Source: Flavobacteriales bacterium (lineage in GTDB: Bacteria > Bacteroidota > Bacteroidia > NS11-12g > UBA955). Taken from it: a stretch of DNA of 13,002 nucleotides. The notes under the pieces were generated by a model, which was not told where the DNA came from, made no database searches, and was given only the letters and a program-made list of their open reading frames with translations. The position numbers were made by a program, and so were the translations under genes. This document shows, piece by piece, positions 1-9,300 of the stretch (position 1 is its first letter; the number at the start of each line of letters is the position of its first letter). Where the stretch lies: assembly GCA_947464515.1 (NCBI GenBank), contig CANHXF010000021.1:1-13002 (forward strand), in the 5' to 3' direction.

Positions 1-231
1 AACCAGGTGGTTGAGATTAGAAACGTTATTAAAAATTTGGGCAGCGAAAAAACAGTTCTTTTGAGCACCCACATCATGCAAGAGGTAGAAGCCATGTGTA
101 ACCGAGTGATATTAATAAACAAGGGCAAGATCATTGCCGACAATACGTTGGAAGGCCTAAAAGAGACAGCGCCATCGGATAGTTTAGAGACCATTTTTAG
201 AAATTTGACAAGCCATGTGGGAAGTATTTAA
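1..231 (+). CDS. gldA: GldA-like ABC transporter ATP-binding subunit, 3' end only
   Basis: This is the last 76 residues of an ABC ATPase whose 5' part, including Walker A, Q-loop, signature and Walker B, lies before the window. The frame is open from base 1. It begins NQVVEIRNVIKNLG, which in GldA follows the D-loop (GLDP). The H-loop is STHIMQEVEAMCNRV with its histidine at visible residue 24 (bases 70-72), followed by INKGKIIAD. This run is close to GldA, the ATPase of the Bacteroidota gliding transporter GldA-GldF-GldG, which acts on the cytoplasmic face of the inner membrane. After the H-loop only 52 residues remain. They end in LETIFRNLT, matching the usual ABC tail LExVFxxLT. GldA proteins I recall carry roughly 65-70 more residues between these two points. 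The 3' end overlaps gldF by 17 bases, so translational coupling is likely. The assignment to GldA rests on this tail plus the gldF and gldG neighbours. Confidence 0.88.
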   Translation, partial: NQVVEIRNVIKNLGSEKTVLLSTHIMQEVEAMCNRVILINKGKIIADNTLEGLKETAPSDSLETIFRNLTSHVGSI

Positions 232-943
232 AAAGGAAATTCGCAGTTTCTTGGGCTCGTTCATTGCCTATATCGTAATGGGCGTTTTCTTGGCAATCAC
301 CGGATTGTTCATGTGGATCATCAAAGGGAATAACGTCCTTGATTTGGGAGTGGCTAGCCTGCAAGTGATGTTCAACATCGCTCCCTATATTTTGATATTT
401 TTGGTTTCTGCCATTACGATGCGAAGCCTCAGCGAAGAACGTCGATTGGGTACGATAGAAATTTTGACCACCCGTCCTGTGAGCGACCTATCCATTTTGA
501 TGGGAAAATATTTGGCAGCCGTGGCATTGATCGTCTTCACCCTTTTACCCACCCTATTTTATTACTATACGATTCAACAACTTGCCGATCCCTTGCAAGG
601 CACCGATGCCGGAGCTACTTGGGGTTCCTATTTTGGTTTGATATTACTCGCGGCGAGCTATGCAAGCATTGGGTTATTTGCTAGTTCACTGACCGACAAT
701 CAAATCGTTTCGTTGATAATTTCTATGGTATTGTGTTTTTTCTGGTTTGGCGTATTGAGCCTACTCGGAGATATCAAGGCCCTGGACGCCATCGGCAAAA
801 GCTTGGAATGGTTCAGTCTTGATTTTCATTATCAATCAATAAGTCGTGGCGTACTAGACACCCGTGATGTGATTTACTTCTTTGGATTCATTGCAACCTT
901 CTTAGGGGCAACGAAAATGGCATTTGAAAGCAGAAAATGGTGA
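215..943 (+). CDS. gldF: GldF, gliding-motility ABC transporter permease
   Basis: The 242-residue product is an ABC-2 type integral membrane permease, the usual GldF length. Six hydrophobic segments can be read at about residues 16-36, 50-69, 97-120, 136-158, 164-187 and 217-234. Between segments 2 and 3 lies the cytoplasmic motif SEERRLGTIEILTTRPVS (residues 73-90), the hallmark loop of ABC-2 permeases such as GldF and the NosY type, which likely contacts the ATPase. The short N-terminal amphipathic stretch MWEVFKKEIRSF is also typical. In Flavobacterium johnsoniae, GldF, GldA and GldG are needed for gliding, but the transported substrate is not settled. The ATG at 215 lies inside the gldA end and leaves no room for a longer protein in context. 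The 3' end overlaps gldG. GldF is preferred over a generic permease because of the GldG neighbour. Confidence 0.93.
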   Translation: MWEVFKKEIRSFLGSFIAYIVMGVFLAITGLFMWIIKGNNVLDLGVASLQVMFNIAPYILIFLVSAITMRSLSEERRLGTIEILTTRPVSDLSILMGKYLAAVALIVFTLLPTLFYYYTIQQLADPLQGTDAGATWGSYFGLILLAASYASIGLFASSLTDNQIVSLIISMVLCFFWFGVLSLLGDIKALDAIGKSLEWFSLDFHYQSISRGVLDTRDVIYFFGFIATFLGATKMAFESRKW

Positions 944-2709
944 TGAAAAAGTACGGAGCACGCATTCAATCCATCTTGGAATTTACCACGCTGTTGGTAA
1001 TTATCATCGTAGCAAACATCCTCGGTAATTTCTATTATTTGCGCATCGATTTAACAGAGGAAAAACGTTACACCCTTAGCGAAACAAGCAAAAAACTCAG
1101 CAAAGAGCTCAAGGAAAAGTGCTACTTCCGCCTCTATTTGGACGGCGATATGTCGGCCCGATTCAAAAACCTTCGCAATGAAATCCGCGATGTAGCCTAT
1201 GAATTTCGCGAACTCAGCGGCGGAAAAATTGAAATCGAAGTCATCGACCCGTTCGAAGGAAAACAGTTATCTGAAGTCAGTGGCATTCTGGATGATTTCA
1301 ATCAGCGCGGGGTGATTCATCAGCGCGATATTGAAGGTGAGGGTGGCAACAGCACCACTATTAAGAATATTATACCGGGTGCAGAAATGATGTACGCCGG
1401 AAAAACTGTTGCGATCAATTTCTATGAGCATGATGTGGCTTTGGACGCCGACAACAACATCAAAAGAGCGATTGACAACGTGGAGTATGAAATCGCCAAT
1501 GGGTTAAGGCAGTGCACATTAGACAAACCCAAGAAGATTGCCGTTGCGGATGGTTCGGGAGAGATGATCGACAATCGCGTAGGAGATTTCGCTGCGGAAT
1601 TGGGCAAATACTACGATGTTTCAGCGTTGAATATCAACGTGGCCGACCCAAAATCTGCGGAGCCATTCATCGACAAACTAAAATCACTGAGCAACCCAGA
1701 AGAAATGGGCAGTGCGCTAATTAATAGCCTACAACAGCGATTAAACAACAACGACTTATTGCTCATTATTAAGCCGGCAAAAGACTACTCTCCCTCTGAG
1801 CTCTATTTGATCGATCAGTTTTTACTAAAAGGAGGCAAGGTGATTTGGATGATTGATCCGGTGCATGTGGAAATCGACAGTTTCGAAACCAACAGCTCTA
1901 TCGCCGCTATGGACAATCAGTTGGAGAACATTAACGCATCGTTGTTTAATTATGGCGTAAAAATGGAATCCACGCTGCTGATGGATGCCAATTGCAATCA
2001 AATTCCGATTCCCGTGGGCAACCGTCCGGAAATGATCGATTTCTATTATTTCCCCGTGTTTATGTCGGTTAGTTCACCGCACATCATCAACAAAAACGTA
2101 GGTCCGGTTTGGGGTCAATTCCCAGCAACACTTACTGCCAAATCAAAAACGGACCTTAATGTAACACCATTATTGAGCAGCAGCCCCTATACAAAAACAA
2201 TTCAGGCCCCGGCAAACGTCGACTTGGAAAATGCTTATATGCAATCTAGGGACGACCGATTCAGGAATACTTTGAGGGGTGGAAGCAAGCTTACTGGTGT
2301 ATTGATGGAGGGCAAATTTCAATCGCCATTCATCTACCAAAAACACTACACAGGATCTGCTTTCTTACCCAATGGGGAAAGCAAAATGGTGGTAATTGCC
2401 GATGGCGATATCATGCGAAATGGCGTGAGTGGAAGAGGCGGAATTTACCCAACGGGATACGATCGATTTACGAAGACAACCTTTGCGAATAAGAAGTTCA
2501 TATTGAATTGCATCGATTATTTGATAGACGACAATGGTTTGATTGAAATCAGAGCCAAAGAAAAGACTTTAAGATTGTTAGATAGCGAGAAAACTCGACT
2601 TGAGCACACCTATTGGCAGTGGTTCAACATCATAGCGCCTCTATTAAGTATGATGATTTTTGGCATCGCCAACAACATCTATCGCAAACGAAAATACCAA
2701 ATCAGATAA
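937..2709 (+). CDS. gldG: GldG, gliding-motility ABC transporter accessory protein
   Basis: The 590-residue product has one membrane segment near the N-terminus (about residues 17-36), a large extracytoplasmic region, and a second membrane segment near the C-terminus (about 561-583) followed by the basic tail YRKRKYQIR. Directly after the first segment comes RIDLTEEKRYTLSETSKKL, a conserved stretch of GldG and of the ABC-transporter auxiliary domain family. GldG works with GldA and GldF at the inner membrane; how it contributes to gliding is not known. Two starts are possible: ATG at 937, and ATG at 943, which overlaps the gldF stop as TGATG. They differ by two residues (MV), so the choice does not affect the product. 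The stop lies 4 bases before the ruvA ATG. The reading frame is intact. Confidence 0.93.
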   Translation: MVMKKYGARIQSILEFTTLLVIIIVANILGNFYYLRIDLTEEKRYTLSETSKKLSKELKEKCYFRLYLDGDMSARFKNLRNEIRDVAYEFRELSGGKIEIEVIDPFEGKQLSEVSGILDDFNQRGVIHQRDIEGEGGNSTTIKNIIPGAEMMYAGKTVAINFYEHDVALDADNNIKRAIDNVEYEIANGLRQCTLDKPKKIAVADGSGEMIDNRVGDFAAELGKYYDVSALNINVADPKSAEPFIDKLKSLSNPEEMGSALINSLQQRLNNNDLLLIIKPAKDYSPSELYLIDQFLLKGGKVIWMIDPVHVEIDSFETNSSIAAMDNQLENINASLFNYGVKMESTLLMDANCNQIPIPVGNRPEMIDFYYFPVFMSVSSPHIINKNVGPVWGQFPATLTAKSKTDLNVTPLLSSSPYTKTIQAPANVDLENAYMQSRDDRFRNTLRGGSKLTGVLMEGKFQSPFIYQKHYTGSAFLPNGESKMVVIADGDIMRNGVSGRGGIYPTGYDRFTKTTFANKKFILNCIDYLIDDNGLIEIRAKEKTLRLLDSEKTRLEHTYWQWFNIIAPLLSMMIFGIANNIYRKRKYQIR

Positions 2710-2713
2710 CAAA

Positions 2714-3313
2714 ATGTACGATTTCATAGAAGGTCCAATAGAATCTCTCAACCCCACGCACGTGATTATTTCCAATCAAGGCTTGGGCTATATTGCAGCG
2801 ATAAGTTTAACGACCTACGAGAAAATCAAAGGTCATAAAACAGCGCGATTATTTGTCGATTTGCTTTTTAAAGTCGAGAATCAAAGTCCGGTTTCAATGC
2901 ATTTATTTGGATTTTCCGATCCCGATGAAAGGCATATGTTTCGCATGCTCACATCCGTTTCTGGCGTAGGAAATAACACGGCAATGTTGATGTTGAGTAG
3001 CTTAGCTCCAGACGACTTGGCCGCGGCGATTGTTAATGGGAATGTAGGTTTATTGAAAAGCATCAAAGGCATCGGAGAAAAAGGTGCGCAACGCATTGTT
3101 TTGGAACTTCGCGATAAAATGATGGGGAAAAAATCCATGGGATTGGGCATGCTTTCTGGGGTGAGCGACAACTTTAGTGAAGCGCTATCGGCCCTTACCA
3201 CACTAGGCTACCAAAAAGCCAATGCAGAAAAAGCACTCATGAAAGTCAGCAAAGAATTGGGAGGCACTGCAACCATTGAAGAATTGATAAAAAATTCATT
3301 GAAAATATTGTAA
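2714..3313 (+). CDS. ruvA: RuvA, Holliday junction-binding subunit of RuvAB
   Basis: RuvA binds four-way DNA junctions as a tetramer and loads the RuvB motor for branch migration in recombination and repair. The ATG at 2714 gives MYDFIEGPIESL, the expected RuvA N-terminus, and a normal length of 199 residues; an in-frame ATG at 2660 would add 18 unrelated residues read from inside gldG. An OB-fold domain spans about residues 1-66. Two helix-hairpin-helix motifs follow: SVSGVGNNTA (81-90) and SIKGIGEKGA (116-125). A flexible linker (about 138-152) leads to the RuvB-binding C-terminal domain (about 153-199, with EALSALTTLGYQKANAEKAL). The hairpin that normally carries the acidic pin (Glu-Asp in E. 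coli) reads KVENQSPVSMHLFGF (residues 53-67): it keeps one Glu, lacks the adjacent Asp, and appears about five residues longer. The gene sits 4 bases after gldG and 70 before sprA. A ruvA-sprA neighbourhood is also known from Flavobacterium. Confidence 0.96.
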   Translation: MYDFIEGPIESLNPTHVIISNQGLGYIAAISLTTYEKIKGHKTARLFVDLLFKVENQSPVSMHLFGFSDPDERHMFRMLTSVSGVGNNTAMLMLSSLAPDDLAAAIVNGNVGLLKSIKGIGEKGAQRIVLELRDKMMGKKSMGLGMLSGVSDNFSEALSALTTLGYQKANAEKALMKVSKELGGTATIEELIKNSLKIL

Positions 3314-3383
3314 CTTGCAAGTTCGCAAATTAAGCAACCGCCTATTAGCCACACCGCTACGCAACGTTTAGAAGTTTAACAGA
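3314..3383 (+). other. ruvA-sprA intergenic gap
   Basis: This 70-base gap is the only real spacer in the window. It holds a perfect 8-base palindrome, CTTGCAAG (3314-3321), directly after the ruvA stop. I see no GC-rich hairpin with a T-run, so no intrinsic terminator. There is no clean match to the Bacteroidota promoter consensus (TTG about 19-21 bases before TAnnTTTG). The last 20 bases before the sprA ATG are A/T-leaning (GAAGTTTAACAGA before the start) with no strong Shine-Dalgarno sequence, which is normal for the phylum. If sprA has its own promoter, this gap or the end of ruvA is the likeliest place. Confidence 0.4.
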
Positions 3384-6300
3384 ATGAGATTTAATGGTCA
3401 ATCCATAACCGCACGTATTTTGCGTGCAACATTCGGTGCGATGCTGTTGATTTTATTGGCGGTAATTAGCAATCCCCTTTTCGGCCAATTAGACACGAAC
3501 AGCCTGCGGTATCGGTTACAGAAAAATGGCACTACAGGCTCCCATGTGGACCTTGAAAATCCCGTTAAAACCGAATGGCGATACAACGCCAAAGCCAATC
3601 GCTATGAAGGTTTCCGCAATTTAGGATCGCTTAGCTACCCTACCGGCGAAAGCCTATCGGTTGCTGAGTACTTCCAAAAACAATCGAAAATCGAAAATGA
3701 AAAGTACTTCCGCGGAAAGACGCAGAGTGCTTACTCATTGGGCGGCAACAACAAAAGCGTAACGGAATTAATAAAAGCCGAACTAAACAACCCAACGGTC
3801 TCCAAGATTTTTGGTGAAGGGGGTGTGGATTTTCAGTTGAATGGGTCCGCCATGGTAAAATTGGGCGGGAGTATGAACGTGAACAGGAATCCCAATTTCT
3901 CTAAACGTCAGCAAAAATATTTCGTTCCCGTATTTGACCAGCAGATGCAAATCAGTGCCAACGGTAGCGTGGGTGAATTTGTAAAGTTGGGCATCAATTA
4001 CGATACAGAAGCGGCTTTTGAATTCGACAATCAGACCAATTTGGGATGGAAGGGCAAACCCGATGGAATTCTAAAGGACATTCAAGTGGGTAATGTCAAT
4101 CTAAACCTACCAACCCAGTTAATCAAACCGGCAAATAATTTGTTTGGCTTTTCCAATACGATGCAATTCGGGAAAACCACAATCAAAACCGTCTTTAGTC
4201 AAAACAAAGGGCAGAGCACTGAGACGGTTCTTAAAGGCGGTGCGCAGATGAATGAATTCAAAATCACTGCAGACAATTACGACCAAAACAAACACTATTT
4301 CCTATCTCAATTTTTCAGAGAAAACTATAACAAATCGTTAGAAAACCTACCCATTATTGCCAGTGGAGTTATCATTAACCGTGTAGAAGCATGGGTTACT
4401 AACAAAAACGCCAACGTTGAAACACCGCGTGATATCCTGGCATTTCAAGATTTGGGTGAAGCAAAGCCATTTAGACCCGGATTGGGAGGTTCATCAGACC
4501 CAGCAGCGGATAACGCAGCAAACAATTTGTACGCTACCATTACGGCTGATCCGAATACGCGCTTTACGGGACAAGCCATCGACAAGATCTATGCTACCTT
4601 GCCCTATTTTGAGCAAACGATAGATTTTGACATGCTTAACTATGCACGTCAGCTCACAGACAAAGAATTCTCGCTCAACCCGCAGTTGGGTTATATCTCG
4701 TTAAACCAACCTCTCAACAACGACGAAATTCTGGCTGTTGCTTTTGAATACACCTACGAAGGAAAGACATACCAAGTGGGTGAATTTTCACGTGATATCC
4801 CTCCTGGAAATCAGAAATTGATGTTCTTAAAAATGCTAAAGGGCAACACCATCAGAACAAAGTTGCCAATGTGGCGCCTGATGATGAAGAACATTTACGC
4901 CTTGAATACGTATAGCTTGAGTTTGGAGGACTTCAAACTAAATGTCATTTATGCAGATGACACCACAGGCGGTGACTACAACTACTTGCCCATCGGAAAT
5001 GCAAATTGCCCCGCATTAGTGAATGGGAATCCACTGATTCGTGTCTTCGGATTAGACAAACTAAACCGGCAGCAAGAGGCAAAACCCGACGGGATTTTTG
5101 ATGCAATCGAAGGATTAACGGTAAACACGCAATATGCCAGAATCATTTTCCCCGTCACTGAACCCTTTGGCGATTATTTACGAGAGCAATTCAATGGCAG
5201 GAACGACTTAGGCGAATATTACTGCTATGATGCGATTTACGACAGTACAAAATGGCTCGCACAGCAGGATGTAAAGCATAACAAATTCTTCTTACAGGGA
5301 AGCTATAAATCCAGCAACGGCGCAGAATTATTTCTTGGAACCACAAACTTACAACGCGGATCAGTCAGGGTAACGGCTAACGGAAGACCACTTACAGAGG
5401 GAATGGACTACGAAGTGGATTATGCCTTGGGAAGAGTTCGTATCACCAATCAAGGCTTATTGCAGGGCGGAGCAGAAATTAGAGCAAGTGCGAACGGACA
5501 GAGCTTCTTTAATATCCAGCAGAAAACCTTGGTGGGAGGTCGTGTAGAACACAAGTTTAACAAAAAATTATTGGTTGGTGGTACTCTACTCCACATGTAT
5601 GAAAGACCCTTAACAACCAAAACCAACTTCAACGAAGAGCCCCTCTTAAATACCATTATTGGCGCCGATATGGCATTTAGTTCCAAGTCTAGGTTTATCA
5701 CAAAAGTGATCGATCAACTGCCCTTTTTGGAAACGAAAGAAGTATCGAACATAACGGCATATGCCGAAATCGCTAAGATTTATCCTCATAACCACAAATC
5801 ACAAGGCGACCAGCGAGGCGTATCGAATTTGGAAGATTTTGAATCCGCAGAATTAACAAACGACGTAAAAACTGTAAGTAACTGGTACATCGGAGCTGTC
5901 CCTCAAAAACAAGAAGACAAATTCCCTGATACCAAAAATGCTGACCGACTTAATTGGATGAATCACCACGGGGCATTGAGTTTCTATACCATTGACAACT
6001 TATTTTACCGCGATGTTGATATGCCCGACAACATCAAGAAACGAGTTGATGCGATTCTGAGCGATCCCTTTCAGCGACAAGTTGACCAACGTGAATTGTT
6101 CCCCCAAAGGAATTTCCCTCAAGGAACCCCTACCATTTTGCCCACTTTGGATTTATTCTTTAGACCCAAAATGCGCGGATTGTATAATTTCAATAGCAAT
6201 CCAAATGAAGTCAACGCCAATGGTGAATTGCTGAATCCAGAATTGAGTTGGGCCGGTGTAACGCGAAAGATCGACCAAAACGATTTTGAGGCTGCGAACA

Positions 6301-9300
6301 TAGACTATATCGAGATTTGGATGTTGGACCCAATGGCGAACAACCCTAACTTGAAGGGAGAATTCTTATTGCAATTGGGTAACGTAAGCGAAGACATTTT
6401 GCCCGACAGAAGAAAATCGTTCGAAAACGGAATGCCCTCATCTACCTCTGCCAGCAATGCCATTGATACTACCAACTACGCTTTTGTCCCAGAAGGACCG
6501 CAGATTAACTTCGCTTTCGACAACAACAATGGAACTTTGAAAGCGCAAGACGTTGGACTAGATGGAATGGATGATGGCAATGAAAAATTGCATTTCGATA
6601 CTTCCTTCCTAAAACGCATCGCTACCAATTTTGGAACATCGTCTCAGTACTATCAGAACGCTTACCAAGATCCGAGCAACGACAACTATCGTCACTATTT
6701 GGATGGATTTTTCGATGGCGTAGATGCTGACATCATCGGTCGTTATACCAGAATTCAAGGCCCACAAGGCAATTCAAACAATGAGCAATACACTGGCAAA
6801 TATGCTGGAATGCCCAAGTCAACGACACCTGTCCCAAGTGATGAAGACGTAAACCGTGATTTCACGTTGAACCAAAGCGAAGATTATTTCCAATATCGGA
6901 TCAAGATCAACGCGGCCGACATGCAAATGGGTCGAAACTATATCGCCGATATCGTAAAGAATAATGTCAAATTGCGCAATGGAAAATCTCGCGATATCAC
7001 TTGGTATCAATTAAAAATTCCAATTCGCGAATTTGAAAAAGCGGTAGGAAATATCAGCGATTTCAAGAGCATCCGTTTCATGCGCATGGTGATGACGGGC
7101 TTTAATGATTCAGCGATTTTGAGATTGGGTTATATCAACATTGTAAAAGCCGATTGGCGTAGGTATACCAACTCTTTAAAAACTCCAGGGGTCATTGTAC
7201 CGCAGGATCCAAACGATGGAACCAAATTCGTTGTAAGCACGGTTAACATAGAAGAGAACAGCAAACGTTTGCCTATTGCCTATGTTTCACCTCCAGGTAT
7301 CGTGCGGGTTCAGAATATGGCCAGCTTGGGTACAGTATTAGAAAACGAACAATCATTGTCGTTGAAAGTCTGTGAACTAAAAGCCGGCGACTCTCGCGCT
7401 GCCTTCAAAACAACAACTTTTGATGCACGAAACTACAAGCGCATGCAGATGTTTGTCCATGCGGAGGAGAGTTTAAACAATCCGGTAGCCGATGGCGAAG
7501 TTTCAGCATTTATTCGTTTTGGAACAGATTTAACATCAAATTATTATGAATACGAAATTCCCCTCAAGTTGACTCGAGGCTATATCAATATGAATTCCGC
7601 CAATGCAGACAAATCAATCTGGCCCGATGAGAATTTTATTGATATTCCTTTCGATTCGCTGTATAACCTAAAAATTGTTAGACAGAATGCAGCGTGGCCA
7701 ATGACCGCTCCTTTCATCCGATTCATGGGCAAAGGGAAAATCACGGTTATGGGGCTTCCTGACGTCAGCAATTTGCGCGTGATGATGGTGGGACTGAAAA
7801 ACAATTCAACAAGTCCGAAATGTTTTGAAGCCTGGTTCAATGAATTGCGTGTAAAAGAAATCGCAAATAAAGGCGGATGGGCATCATTGGCTAACGTGCA
7901 AATGCAACTGGCCGACTTTGGTCAGCTCAATTTAAGTGGAACTGTCAGAACCATCGGATTTGGAGATGTCGACAAGAAGCTGAACGATCGAAGTCTGAGT
8001 ACTAATTTAAACTACGACATTGCATCGAACTTGGAATTGGGAAAATTCTTCCCCAAGAAATCGGGCGTAAGTATTCCAATGTATATTGGCTATTCAGAGA
8101 GTTTTGTTAGACCCAAATATTTCCCATTGAACCCAGATTTGGAAATGCAGAGTTATCTTTCAGGTCTAGCTGATGCGGCAACTCGAGCAACTGTAAAGAA
8201 GGCTGCGGAAGAATACAACTCCCTTTATAGTCTAAACTTCAATAACGTAAGGGTGGCAAGTGCGATGGGCAAAGCCCCTAAACCATGGTCGCCTTCGAAT
8301 TTTGTCTTGGGATATAGCTATCAAAACAATTCACGTCGCAATCAGCAGATCGAAGAGTACTTTTTGAAAACCACCCAAGCAACCATTGGATATTCGTATT
8401 CAAAAGCCACCAAGTATATTAAGCCATTTAGAAAGATGAAGTCGAAGAAATTGAACCTAATCAAGGATTTCAACTTCAACTTTATTCCATCTAGCTTTAG
8501 TACACAGATTCAGGCGAACCGTTTGTACAGTGAAACACAGTCAAGGAACAACAACAAGTTTATACAGGTGAATCCTAGGTTGTTCGACAAGAACTTTACG
8601 ATTTTAAGAAACTTCAACACCAACATTCCGCTCACTGAAAATTTAAAATTGAATTATACTGCCAACGTTTCATCGAGGATTCAGGAACCCTATGGCAGAT
8701 TGGATAACGAGATCAAGTTGGATTCGGTAAAAAAGGAATTTCTATCTCTTGGCCGAACGACTAAGTTTTATCAAAACGTTAATGCCAACTACACAGTACC
8801 CTTTAGCAAAATGAAGTGGACCCGTTGGATTAGCAGCACCGTTACATATACCGGAAGTTACGAATGGAATCAAGCGCCACCGGCATTTGCAAGTTTGGGC
8901 AACCGGATTCAAAATGGCCAAGACATCAACTTCGCGGGCCAGATGAATTTCACGCAATTGTACCAACAGATTCCTTGGTTGAGAGATTTGGAGAAACCAA
9001 AGCAACTGAAGACTGCGGTTAAAAAGGAGGGCGATGAAGCCCCATCATTCGAAAATGCACTTCAAAAAGGAGCTCCAACAACCAAAAAGGCCAATCCCGC
9101 AAAAGTATTCGTGGGCAATTTGGTGAGCATGTTAAAAAATGCAAGTTTCAGTTATCAGTTGAAAGAAAACACCGAGATGCCCGGATTCGCTTACAAACCT
9201 GATTATTTCGGCAACAATTTTAACCACATGCAACCGGGGTTGAAATTCGTGTTGGGAATGCAGGATTCTAAACTCCGTTATAAACTCGCTGATTTAGGTG

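Noticed and set aside
2660..2713. Upstream start for ruvA at 2660
   Set aside because: It would add 18 residues read from within gldG in another frame. The ATG at 2714 gives the conserved RuvA N-terminus and normal length.
2881..3201. 106-residue open frame on the minus strand inside ruvA
   Set aside because: It is antisense to the conserved helix-hairpin-helix coding region and has no independent support.
3284..3318. Possible Bacteroidota-type promoter before sprA (TAACTTGC near 3311 with an upstream TTG)
   Set aside because: The -7 element matches TAnnTTTG imperfectly, and the nearest TTG elements are at wrong spacings (about 24 or 9 bases), so it is not listed as a promoter.
3314..3383. 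Intrinsic terminator after ruvA
   Set aside because: No GC-rich stem followed by a T-run is present; the short palindrome alone would not form a stable hairpin.
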